The position numbers were made by a program, and so were the translations under genes. The notes beneath the pieces are model-generated. The model ran no database searches. It worked only from the letters and a program-made list of their open reading frames with translations, and was not told the DNA's origin. From UBA5359 sp028699365 [NCBI: bacterium] (lineage in GTDB: Bacteria > UBP13 > UBA5359), in the NCBI GenBank assembly GCA_028699365.1, contig JAQVUQ010000146.1, forward strand, positions 1 through 6,933: a DNA stretch of 6,933 bases, read 5' to 3'. This document shows, one piece after another, positions 1 to 6,551 of this stretch. Numbering within the stretch: the first letter of the stretch is position 1; each line of letters opens with the position of its first letter.

Positions 1-1
1 G

Positions 2-511
2 GGCTGGCAGTTCGGCGATGCCGGTTGCGGTTACAGGACAGGAAGGCTGGCATTGCAGGAAGCCTTGCGGCGTATGGATCAGGGGTTGCCCGTACCTCTT
101 ACTCTTCCCTGGGAGGCTCCTCCCGTGACCGAAACAGAGCAATGGATCGCCTTCAGGGATATGGTAGTGGACTGGGCTTACGGTCTTACCAGACGCCAGA
201 TAGCCGCGTTTACGGCTCAGGTAGGAGAGTTGGCGGAGAGGGGGGATGACTGGGCGCTGGCCATATTGGCGCAGACGGCGGAAGAACTGCAGGAGTTAGT
301 CCGGATAGGCTCGGAGATCGGAGGCGGTCCGGTACTGTTTATGGGAGGCATGAGCCGCTGCCGTCCTCTGGCCCGGCTGCTGCAGGAACGCTGTCGGGAG
401 GCAGGCCTGTGCCTGATTCAGTCCTCCATCCGTCTGTCTGCGGTGGCTGCGGCCATGGCCGCCAAACGGGCCGGATGGGACACGAAGCTGTCTCAACTCG
501 TAACAGATTAA
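2..511 (+). CDS. BadF/BadG-type N-acetylhexosamine kinase (GlcNAc/MurNAc kinase-like), 5' partial
   Basis: The reading frame is open to the left edge, leaving 169 C-terminal residues and a TAA stop. The fragment begins GWQFGDAGCGYRTGRLAL, which matches the glycine-rich motif (usually GDEGSGYWIGR-A) of the BadF/BadG/BcrA/BcrD ATPase family that includes N-acetylglucosamine kinases and the MurNAc/GlcNAc kinase MurK of Clostridium acetobutylicum. A second family segment, VLFMGGMSRCRPL at about fragment residue 111, resembles the adenosine-binding GG motif near the C-terminus. Members phosphorylate the 6-hydroxyl of amino sugars in the cytoplasm using ATP. The neighbouring murQ favours MurNAc and/or GlcNAc as substrate; this is inference, since the N-terminal phosphate and sugar sites lie outside the window. 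The usual GDEGS reads GDAGC here, so specificity may differ. The secreted glycosidase gene starts 18 bp downstream, so the two are probably co-transcribed. A different hexosamine kinase specificity cannot be excluded. Confidence 0.8.
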   Translation, partial: GWQFGDAGCGYRTGRLALQEALRRMDQGLPVPLTLPWEAPPVTETEQWIAFRDMVVDWAYGLTRRQIAAFTAQVGELAERGDDWALAILAQTAEELQELVRIGSEIGGGPVLFMGGMSRCRPLARLLQERCREAGLCLIQSSIRLSAVAAAMAAKRAGWDTKLSQLVTD

Positions 512-529
512 AAACGAAGGAGGAAGCTG

Positions 530-3500
530 ATGAAAAAGATCGTAAAACAATTATTTATCTTTCTGGCAGTATTATTTGCAATAATCGCAGCACAAGACAT
601 AGCTTACAGCGAAACAAATCTATTGAGCAACCCGGGTTTTGAGGGTAGCAGCCAATATTGGTCCAAACCGACAGGGAGTACTCTACTAACCTCGACTGTG
701 GACGGCTCTGAAACTAATGGATGGGGCTTCGGCTCTCTGGTGTTCAAGGGCCAGGCCGGTAAATACGGCTGGGTTTATCAGGATGTCACAACCTTTCCGT
801 CTGATGAAAATGAGTATACCGTATCCGCCTGGACCAAGCTTACAGGCTGTACGGAAGGTTGGGAAGCGCTGATTATGGTTGAATTTATAGACGCCAACAA
901 TACCTGGCTGGGGCTTTCCCGGACGCCTATCACCTATGGTAAAGATGGCTGGTATAAACTTGAAAAGACGTTCGTCTTAAAAGCGGGAACGGCTAAAATA
1001 AGAGTTAATCTCCTGAGCAAGAGAGTTGACGGCTTTTTAACACCGTATAATTACGGCGCGACAAGGTTTGACAACATCTCCTTGACGGTAGGCCCTAATC
1101 TGTTGAATAACTCATGTTTCGTAAACGGTATGCAAAGCTGGTCCGCACCCACCGGGGGCACTCTTCTGACTCCGGCCATAGACAGCGCTGCAACTTATGG
1201 CTGGGGCGCCGGGTCCCTGATGTTTGTGGGGGAGACCGGTAAATACGGCTGGGTTTACCAGGACGTTACCAACCTCTCAGCAAGCGCGACCCAATACACT
1301 ATGTCCGGCTGGGTTAAGACCAGCAATTTTGCAACCGGCTGGGAGCCGTTGCTCATGGCTGAGTTCTTCAATTCAAGCAATACCTGGCTGGGAGCTTCCC
1401 GAACGCCTGTTACTGCCGTAGGCACAGACTGGTATCAACTGACAAAGACGTTTACACCACCAACGGGAACGGCAAAGATAAGAACCAATCTTATGAGCAA
1501 GCGGCTTGACGGTGCTTTAACGCCGGCCAACCTGGGCACGGCATGGTTTGACGACATATCCTTGAAGCCTGTCATGAGCGCGGCGGAGGATACGGAACTG
1601 GGTTTAACCGGCAAAGGGCTGGAAATAACCGGTTTTGTGCCTGCGGCCACCTGCGGTCTTCGTAACAGTCAGCAAACGGCTGAGTTCACCATGAATCTGA
1701 CCAATTCGTATGCTTATGCCCGAGATCTGACGGCTATAGTTACGGTAAAGGACTTTTACAGCAAGACCGTGTATACCGACAGCGACAGCCTGGCTGTAGC
1801 TGCATCCGGTACAGCTACTTACAGCCCTGTAATTCCCGCACAGACGCAACTGGGCTTTTACTGCGTTGCGGTGGTGTTGCAGGAGGGAGGCGTGCCGGTT
1901 GTCGGTGCCAAGTCCGGCTTCTGCGTGGTAGAGCCGCCGCAAACCCGTGATCCATTCTTCGGTTTCAGCATGTTCGGTTCTTCTGATCCCACTCGATGCA
2001 GCCTGCTGAACGCCGGCAGCATAGGTACATCGCTGCACTGGTATCAGATCGAGTCGACCGAGGGCGTCTTCGATTTTACCGCCATGGACGCCAAAGTGCT
2101 TGCCAGAACGAGCCTGGGCATGAACGTTATCGGGATGCTCAATACACCCTTCAACAATAGCGGTTTCATGATTCCGGGCTGGCTGTATACCGAGGTCATG
2201 AACTACCGCGCGCAGAATCCCGGGGAAGCCTTCCCGCCGGATTACCTCACGCATTGGGACACGTTTATCAGACAGCTTGTCGATCATTACAAGGGGACCA
2301 TTCATACCTGGAGCCTGGTAGGTGAGTATGACGGCATGCCCTATCTCTGGGGTATGCCCGGAGTCTCTTCCATGCCGCATTTTATCGAGCTTACCAATAC
2401 CATAGCAACAGCCGCCAAGGCGACGGATCCCACCTGCACCGTCGGCGGCATCGGGGTAAGCGGCGTTGATTCACAGGGTAATCTGGAAGTGGCAGAGGAT
2501 TACTGGGCCCAGACAGGTACCGCGCTGGACGGCATGCACTTCAACCCGTATGTATCCCCTATGGCCTTTGGGCCCGGGTATGCCGGTATAGGAGAGGAAA
2601 ACGGGGACCTGCGCGGTATATTGCTCAGGGCCGTAGATATAGTAGAGACAACCGGCGACGACAATATAGCCATTGCCGAGAAGGGATATCAGGTAGGCGT
2701 CGATGTGGATGTAGACAGCAAGCACGCGCTGGATATGGCAAAGGTAATGGCAAGAGGTTATATCATAGCCAAGTCCGTGCCCGAAGTCACGCATTATCTC
2801 TTGTATATGGCATATGCCGATTCCCAATTGCAAGAACCCATACTGTCCGATTTCAACCTGTGGATGCCGGGAGGCTTGACTCCCCGTCCGGCAGCGGCAG
2901 CGTATGCGGCCGTAGCCCGTGTAATGGCCGGCGCCACCGCTCCGGCGGTGGTAAACCTGGGTGATGATATTTACGCATACGTTTTCACCCAGGGCGGCGG
3001 CTCCATAGCCGCATTATGGACGACTCTACCCAGTGCCCGTTCATTGCTGTTCACTCTGCCCGACGATGCGGTAAGTTACGATATGATGGGCAACAGCACG
3101 GCAGTATATTCTGTCGGCAGTACGGAACTGATGCTTACCGATGCGCCGTTGTATCTGGCCTGTGAGGCATCAGCCGGTAGTTTGGCTACCGCTCTGGGCA
3201 GCGGGACTATCTCTACACCGCTGGTAAAGGCAGCGGCGACTATAGCCGACAGCGTGACTATGAACGTGCATATCGTCAATCAGACTGCCGGCGCGCTGAC
3301 CGGTGATGTTGAACCGGCGCCGATAGACGGCATCGGCTGGAATCCGTCGTCCATAAGCAGTGTGGCCATACCTGCCGGCGGCACCAGCGTAGTATCTATG
3401 GATATTGCGCAGGGAGATCTGCCTGACCTTACGGGAGAGGAGTTCTCTGCCGGTGTTACTGTGCAAGGCAGGACGGCGACGGCTAAGAAGAAGCTGGAAC

Positions 3501-4177
3501 CGTATACTGTTCCCCGCATCACCTGGCCGGTGACGGTGGACGGCAACCTTGGGGAGTATACCACTCTTGATTCGATAGTGATAAGCGGAGTGGATAAGAT
3601 ATTCCCCTCAGGCATGGATATAATCGGCAATCAGTGGACGGGAACAGCGGATCTTAGCATGGAGGTCTGGCTGGCTTGTGATGCCGATAACCTCTACCTG
3701 GCCGCCGAAGTAACGGACGAGTCGTTCGTGCAAGAGAAAACAGGTGCTGAAATATGGGCCGGAGACGGTCTGTGTATAGGCATAGACGCTCTCAACGATA
3801 CTCTGTCACCGGAGGTATCCGGGCAGGCCGGTTATGACGGCAACGACTACGACCTGGGGATTGCCCTGACCAGCCAGGGTGCCAGGACCTATGTCTGGGA
3901 TGCCGCTACGGTAAATGGGCAGATGGTAGGAGATCAAACCGTTTTACTGCCGCCGGCGATAGTCAACGCCGGTTCCGGCAAATGGCACTATGAACTGGCC
4001 ATACCCTGGAGCTGTCTGGCTCCGCTGACAAGCAGCAGCGGCAGCGCTTTCGGTTTGAATCTTGCCTATACCGATATCGATACCAGCGGAGAGAGTTGGT
4101 CCTACTGGACAGCCCTGACGGAAGGGCTCATAGGCGGTAAGAATCCGTCGCTGTTCAGGACGTTCATCCTGGAATAG
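530..4177 (+). CDS. Secreted multidomain clan-A glycoside hydrolase (GH39-like) with tandem CBM4/9-like and C-terminal CBM9-like modules
   Basis: This is a 1215-residue protein. AAGGAGG at 517-523 lies 6 nt before the ATG and fixes the start. Residues 1-27 are a signal peptide (MKKIVKQ, then a hydrophobic run to about 21, with probable cleavage after AYS), so it is exported. Residues 30-185 and 190-345 are two homologous beta-sandwich modules of the CBM4/9 type, each starting NLL-N and ending WFD- or RFD-like plus ISL. Residues about 347-470 look like an Ig-like sandwich. Residues about 473-785 form a TIM barrel of the GH39/GH5-like clan A. The predicted acid/base is E599 (TWSLVGEYDGM) and the predicted nucleophile is E717 (IAIAEKGY). 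Their 118-residue spacing fits GH39 enzymes. Residues about 788-880 are a small beta domain usual after such barrels, then another sandwich. About 997-1215 is CBM9-like (VTVDGNLGEY, DNLYLAAEVTDE, WAGDGLCIGID). The usual Asn before the acid/base Glu is Gly. The substrate is unknown; its place between an amino-sugar kinase gene and murQ suggests an amino-sugar glycan. Confidence 0.82.
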   Translation: MKKIVKQLFIFLAVLFAIIAAQDIAYSETNLLSNPGFEGSSQYWSKPTGSTLLTSTVDGSETNGWGFGSLVFKGQAGKYGWVYQDVTTFPSDENEYTVSAWTKLTGCTEGWEALIMVEFIDANNTWLGLSRTPITYGKDGWYKLEKTFVLKAGTAKIRVNLLSKRVDGFLTPYNYGATRFDNISLTVGPNLLNNSCFVNGMQSWSAPTGGTLLTPAIDSAATYGWGAGSLMFVGETGKYGWVYQDVTNLSASATQYTMSGWVKTSNFATGWEPLLMAEFFNSSNTWLGASRTPVTAVGTDWYQLTKTFTPPTGTAKIRTNLMSKRLDGALTPANLGTAWFDDISLKPVMSAAEDTELGLTGKGLEITGFVPAATCGLRNSQQTAEFTMNLTNSYAYARDLTAIVTVKDFYSKTVYTDSDSLAVAASGTATYSPVIPAQTQLGFYCVAVVLQEGGVPVVGAKSGFCVVEPPQTRDPFFGFSMFGSSDPTRCSLLNAGSIGTSLHWYQIESTEGVFDFTAMDAKVLARTSLGMNVIGMLNTPFNNSGFMIPGWLYTEVMNYRAQNPGEAFPPDYLTHWDTFIRQLVDHYKGTIHTWSLVGEYDGMPYLWGMPGVSSMPHFIELTNTIATAAKATDPTCTVGGIGVSGVDSQGNLEVAEDYWAQTGTALDGMHFNPYVSPMAFGPGYAGIGEENGDLRGILLRAVDIVETTGDDNIAIAEKGYQVGVDVDVDSKHALDMAKVMARGYIIAKSVPEVTHYLLYMAYADSQLQEPILSDFNLWMPGGLTPRPAAAAYAAVARVMAGATAPAVVNLGDDIYAYVFTQGGGSIAALWTTLPSARSLLFTLPDDAVSYDMMGNSTAVYSVGSTELMLTDAPLYLACEASAGSLATALGSGTISTPLVKAAATIADSVTMNVHIVNQTAGALTGDVEPAPIDGIGWNPSSISSVAIPAGGTSVVSMDIAQGDLPDLTGEEFSAGVTVQGRTATAKKKLEPYTVPRITWPVTVDGNLGEYTTLDSIVISGVDKIFPSGMDIIGNQWTGTADLSMEVWLACDADNLYLAAEVTDESFVQEKTGAEIWAGDGLCIGIDALNDTLSPEVSGQAGYDGNDYDLGIALTSQGARTYVWDAATVNGQMVGDQTVLLPPAIVNAGSGKWHYELAIPWSCLAPLTSSSGSAFGLNLAYTDIDTSGESWSYWTALTEGLIGGKNPSLFRTFILE
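617..1084 (+). repeat. Internal tandem duplication, copy 1 (CBM4/9-like module 1)
   Basis: This segment encodes residues 30-185 of the secreted glycosidase. It aligns with copy 2 (1097-1564) at a constant 480-bp offset and with no insertion or deletion that I can find. By my hand count about 87 of 156 residues are identical. The longest shared stretches include GKYGWVYQDVT, NTWLG-SRTP and GTAKIR-NL-SKR-DG. The DNA still matches closely around GGTAAATACGGCTGGGTTTA (758-777 and 1238-1257). Confidence 0.92.
1097..1564 (+). repeat. Internal tandem duplication, copy 2 (CBM4/9-like module 2)
   Basis: This is the second copy, residues 190-345. The copies differ mainly in presumed surface loops: LTGCTEGWEALIMVEF in copy 1 against TSNFATGWEPLLMAEF in copy 2. 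Core Trp, Gly and Asp positions are kept (GWG-GSL, GKYGWVYQDVT, FD-ISL). A domain duplication of this kind commonly raises avidity for an insoluble glycan; that role is inferred here. Confidence 0.92.
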
Positions 4178-4193
4178 AAGTAGAAGTAAAATG

Positions 4194-4254
4194 AATAGAG
4201 AAGGTTCGCCTCGCTTAACCTTCTCCCGAAAAGGAGAGGTGAACCTTCTCTATT
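4194..4254 (+). promoter_or_regulatory. 61-nt inverted repeat between glycosidase gene and murQ (hairpin or processing/attenuation element)
   Basis: Perfect 14-nt arms AATAGAGAAGGTTC (4194-4207) and GAACCTTCTCTATT (4241-4254) flank 33 nt. Inside, 4220-4226 can pair with 4233-4239 (one G-U pair) around a CGAAAA loop. A third copy of AACCTTCTC at 4217-4225 can pair with the left arm instead, so two mutually exclusive folds exist. It starts 17 nt after the glycosidase stop. No T-run follows on the + strand, so it is a poor classical terminator. An RNA stabiliser, a processing site that separates murQ expression from the upstream genes, or a small mobile repeat are all possible. Confidence 0.7.
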
Positions 4255-4294
4255 GCAAAGCAGCCGGTTTGGGTAATGTCCGGGGTAATCAGAT

Positions 4295-4299
4295 GGAGG
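4295..4299 (+). promoter_or_regulatory. Shine-Dalgarno GGAGG that decides the murQ start
   Basis: GGAGG ends at 4299. The ATG at 4301 is only 1 nt away, too close for normal initiation. The in-frame GTG at 4307 is 7 nt away, an ordinary spacing. The GTG is therefore the more likely start codon, giving 295 rather than 297 residues. Confidence 0.65.
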
Positions 4300-4306
4300 T
4301 ATGAAC

Positions 4307-5194
4307 GTGAACAAGACGAAGTCTACGGAAACAAGGAGTGACGGCATGCCGTTACTTGACGAACTTGATACTCTGGAGATCCTGCACGTCATGAACGGGC
4401 TTGATGCACAGGTGCCGCAGAAAATAGGAGAAGTTCTGGAAGATATTAACCTGGCAGTCAGCCTTGTTGCCGATTCTCTCAGAAATGGAGGCCGGTTGAT
4501 CTACGTGGGAGCCGGTACCAGCGGAAGGCTTGCCGTAGCGGATGCAGCAGAAACCGGACCCACTTTCGGCACCGACAGCGTGAGTGCCGTCATGGCCGGG
4601 GGAATGCAAGCCATAGTTCGTCCCAGTGAGGACTGTGAGGATAACCGGCAGGCCGGAGCGGATGAGATATCTGCAAGAGAGGTATGTGACAAGGATACGG
4701 TTATCGGCGTTACCGCTAACGGGAGTACCCCTTTTGTCAGAGGTGCGCTGGAGCAGGCTGGTGCGGCGGGAGCATCCACTATCCTGATCAGCAGCAACCC
4801 GGCACCGGATTTCCAGGGAGATTGCCTGATAGTCGTGGATACAGGGCCGGAGATAGTGCGCGGCTCCACCAGGCTCAAGGCCGGCACTGCGGCTAAACTG
4901 GTGCTGAATATGATCAGCACAGTTTCCATGATTAAGGTGGGGCGGGTAGTGGCCAACGAGATGGTGTTCATGCGGCCTTCCAATAAAAAGCTGTTCTTAA
5001 GAGCGGTTAACATACTGAGCCAGGTGTTGCAGGTAGATGGGCTGGTAGCTGAAAAGTTGCTTGAAGAAGCAGATAATTCTCCGGCGGCGGCCATAGTGAT
5101 GCATATTCAGGGACTGGACCGTGACCAGGCTATGGCGGCTGTTAAAGATGATCCGCTGGTAGTGAGAAGGGCTTTACTGAAGGGTAAGGGTTAA
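4307..5194 (+). CDS. murQ: N-acetylmuramic acid 6-phosphate etherase MurQ
   Basis: This cytoplasmic lyase cleaves the D-lactyl ether of MurNAc-6-phosphate to give GlcNAc-6-phosphate and D-lactate, a step in peptidoglycan recycling and MurNAc use. The 295-residue length (from GTG 4307) is usual for MurQ. Family marks in order are LDTLEIL near the N-terminus, the SIS sugar-phosphate site GGRLIYVGAGTSGRL, DAAETGPTFGT carrying catalytic Glu at residue 82 (E83 in E. coli), EDCEDN with the second catalytic Glu at about 111, the NGSTPFVRGAL loop, and the GCKR/MurQ signature GPEIVRGSTRLKAGTAAKLV. The C-terminal helical region ends normally. The active-site loop differs from the common AAECPPT (here AAETGPT) and is two residues shorter before the second Glu. 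An upstream kinase-type gene instead of a MurNAc PTS suggests that MurNAc enters unphosphorylated. Whether murQ is on one transcript with the upstream genes depends on the hairpin in the preceding gap. Confidence 0.95.
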   Translation: MNKTKSTETRSDGMPLLDELDTLEILHVMNGLDAQVPQKIGEVLEDINLAVSLVADSLRNGGRLIYVGAGTSGRLAVADAAETGPTFGTDSVSAVMAGGMQAIVRPSEDCEDNRQAGADEISAREVCDKDTVIGVTANGSTPFVRGALEQAGAAGASTILISSNPAPDFQGDCLIVVDTGPEIVRGSTRLKAGTAAKLVLNMISTVSMIKVGRVVANEMVFMRPSNKKLFLRAVNILSQVLQVDGLVAEKLLEEADNSPAAAIVMHIQGLDRDQAMAAVKDDPLVVRRALLKGKG

Positions 5195-5219
5195 ACTTTT
5201 ATAACCGTTATGTAAAGTG

Positions 5220-5225
5220 TATAAT
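5220..5225 (+). promoter_or_regulatory. -10 element TATAAT placed for a leaderless AraC-family transcript
   Basis: A perfect TATAAT ends 6 nt before the ATG at 5232, so the predicted transcription start falls on or next to the start codon. There is no Shine-Dalgarno sequence in the 37 nt after the murQ stop. The -35 region is poor (TTTTAT or TTATAA at the usual distance), so the promoter may need an activator. A gapped palindrome ATAAC-C-GTTAT (5201-5211) lies between the -35 and -10 positions and could be an operator. Confidence 0.45.
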
Positions 5226-5231
5226 TCTGTT

Positions 5232-6434
5232 ATGAAATCCGTTAATTCCAACCGGAATACAGATGAAGAGAGCCGGCAACTGGCTCTGCAATCTCTTTGG
5301 GAGAACTTTATTTTCGATGACCCCGAAGTTGCGGCATCAGGCTCTTCCACGCTGCTGGAGCTCATGGATCTGCCTGAGATACCCACAGTGGTAACGGCGC
5401 TGTCTATCGACGACTATGAAAAGCGTGATGGTTCAGCCAGAGAAGCGGCCATACGTAACCTGGGTGCTGTTGTGGAAGAGGTCATGGCAGGCTATCCTCA
5501 CTTTTTCCACGCAGCCCAGAGAAATCATGCCTACATCAATGCTGTGTTGAAAAACGATTTGCAGATACAGCATCAGGCGGAAGCTATAGCGCAAAAGGTT
5601 ATTGTTCTTAGTCGCGAAAGGCACTCTCTGCCTCTGACGGCTGCGATCGATATACTCTCTTCTCCAGCCGGCCCGTTTGAGTGGCATTGTCAGGCATGTA
5701 GAGCATTAGTCGCGCTGAGGCAGAAACTCTTCCTGGGAAGCGGGCGCGTTTACTACTGCTGTGAAGATGTCGGAAAATACCAGAGCGCGGATTCGGTAGC
5801 CGTTCTGGAGCAGAGGTTGAGACGGGCCGTAGCCGGCGGGCTCCCTGTAGACGCGCGTTTATGTATGCAGGCTCTTACGGAAGCCATTGTAGCGGATTCC
5901 ATCGGCTATTTGTTCTATATTCGTGTTCGCCTGCAGGAACTGGCCGTAATACTTTCCCGCACAGCCATGGAATCCGGTATGCCGGTAAGGTCTGCTTATA
6001 TACTTCTTGCTGGAGTTTCCAGCAAGCTGTTTCGCATTTACGATATCTGCGCTCTGGCGGATCTGATGAAGAACGCAGCCGAAGATACGGCCAAAGGTGT
6101 GGCTGAGGGAAGAGGGCGGAAAAAACCGCTGCAGCAGTTGCTGGAAGGGTTGTCTGCAGAGGAGTTGGCGGAAATTACCCTGGAACGGCTGGCCGAGTCT
6201 ACCAATCAGAGCTACACTTACCTGAGCAAACGGTTTCACCGTGAACTGGGGATGACTTTCAGTGACTGCGCCAACAGGGAGAGGCTGGACCGTGCTCTGA
6301 AGCTGATGCATAGTAGTGACCTTAACCTGACCGAGATAGCCCTTGCCTCCGGCTTCAGCGGACAGCATCACTTTATACGGGTTTTTAAAAAGGAATTCGG
6401 CAAGTCGCCCAGAGCCTACAGGGCTGAACAATAA
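5232..6434 (+). CDS. AraC-family transcriptional regulator, YesN/CdaR-like sensory domain without receiver
   Basis: This is 400 residues from ATG 5232; a GTG at 5217 would add five residues but has no better ribosome site and overlaps the -10 element. Residues about 314-400 form the AraC/XylS double helix-turn-helix: TLERLAESTNQSYTYLSKRF and ELGMTFSDCANRERLDRA, then LNLTEIALASGFSGQHHFIR and VFKKEFGKSPRAYR. The preceding region matches the middle part of YesN-type regulators. LWENFIF...LPEIPTVVTALSIDDYE opens a degenerate GGDEF/CdaR-like fold, WHCQACRALVALRQKLFLGSG plus RVYYCCEDV (about 155-180) closes it, and VRLQELAVILSRTAMESG (about 231-247) is the usual helical linker. There is no N-terminal phospho-receiver domain and no membrane segment, so a cytosolic ligand or partner is likely. 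It is a probable DNA-binding activator of nearby sugar genes. Its target and ligand are unknown; the adjacent GH16 promoter region is a candidate. Confidence 0.88.
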   Translation: MKSVNSNRNTDEESRQLALQSLWENFIFDDPEVAASGSSTLLELMDLPEIPTVVTALSIDDYEKRDGSAREAAIRNLGAVVEEVMAGYPHFFHAAQRNHAYINAVLKNDLQIQHQAEAIAQKVIVLSRERHSLPLTAAIDILSSPAGPFEWHCQACRALVALRQKLFLGSGRVYYCCEDVGKYQSADSVAVLEQRLRRAVAGGLPVDARLCMQALTEAIVADSIGYLFYIRVRLQELAVILSRTAMESGMPVRSAYILLAGVSSKLFRIYDICALADLMKNAAEDTAKGVAEGRGRKKPLQQLLEGLSAEELAEITLERLAESTNQSYTYLSKRFHRELGMTFSDCANRERLDRALKLMHSSDLNLTEIALASGFSGQHHFIRVFKKEFGKSPRAYRAEQ

Positions 6435-6450
6435 GCCCGGTTTTATTTTT
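6421..6450 (+). terminator. Intrinsic terminator overlapping the regulator's stop codon
   Basis: GGGCT (6421-6425) pairs with AGCCC (6434-6438) around an 8-nt loop, followed after GG by TTTTATTTTT (6441-6450). The stem spans the TAA stop at 6432-6434. The stem is short, only 5 bp but four of them G-C, and the T-tract is good. It would insulate the GH16 gene, which has its own promoter, from upstream transcription. Confidence 0.65.
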
Positions 6451-6551
6451 ATACGCTGCTCTTACTATCATAAATAACGGTATTACTCCGGTTTGACAAA
6501 ATACGGCCCGCATACCCAAATTCTTGAATAGAGAAGCATAGGGGCATTGAA

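Noticed and set aside
1604-2380. Long open frame on the minus strand (258 codons) inside the secreted glycosidase gene
   Set aside because: It is antisense to a clearly coding frame, is rich in His, Arg and Tyr as expected of a shadow frame, and shows no recognisable domain or ribosome site.
2786-2793. GTCACGCA half-site of the GH16 palindrome inside the glycosidase gene
   Set aside because: It is a single 8-base half-site in coding sequence with no symmetric partner, compatible with chance.
4253-4279. TTGCAA with TAATGT as a murQ promoter
   Set aside because: The spacer is only 15 bp and both hexamers are weak; it is not enough to call a promoter.
4271-4289. Direct repeat GGGTAAT at 4271-4277 and 4283-4289 before murQ
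   Set aside because: The two short copies 12 bp apart have no promoter context; they are too weak to call an operator.
4501-5094. Minus-strand open frame of 197 codons opposite murQ
   Set aside because: The murQ frame carries all the family motifs. The opposite frame is a Ser/Thr/Pro/Ala-rich complement artefact.
5189-5206. Small hairpin GGTTA/TAACC over the murQ stop codon
   Set aside because: It has a 5-bp AT-rich stem and no T-run after it, so it does not qualify as a terminator.
5859-6431. Minus-strand open frame of 190 codons opposite the AraC-family gene
   Set aside because: It covers the strongly conserved HTH region on the other strand and has no domain of its own.
6493-6498. Additional TTGACA upstream of the GH16 gene
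   Set aside because: No acceptable -10 hexamer lies 15-19 bp downstream; the promoter at 6573-6600 is far better.
6525-6536. TGAATAGAGAAG, identical to 4192-4203 at the edge of the hairpin before murQ
   Set aside because: A 12-base match is expected by chance within a window of this size, and the second site lacks the inverted partner.
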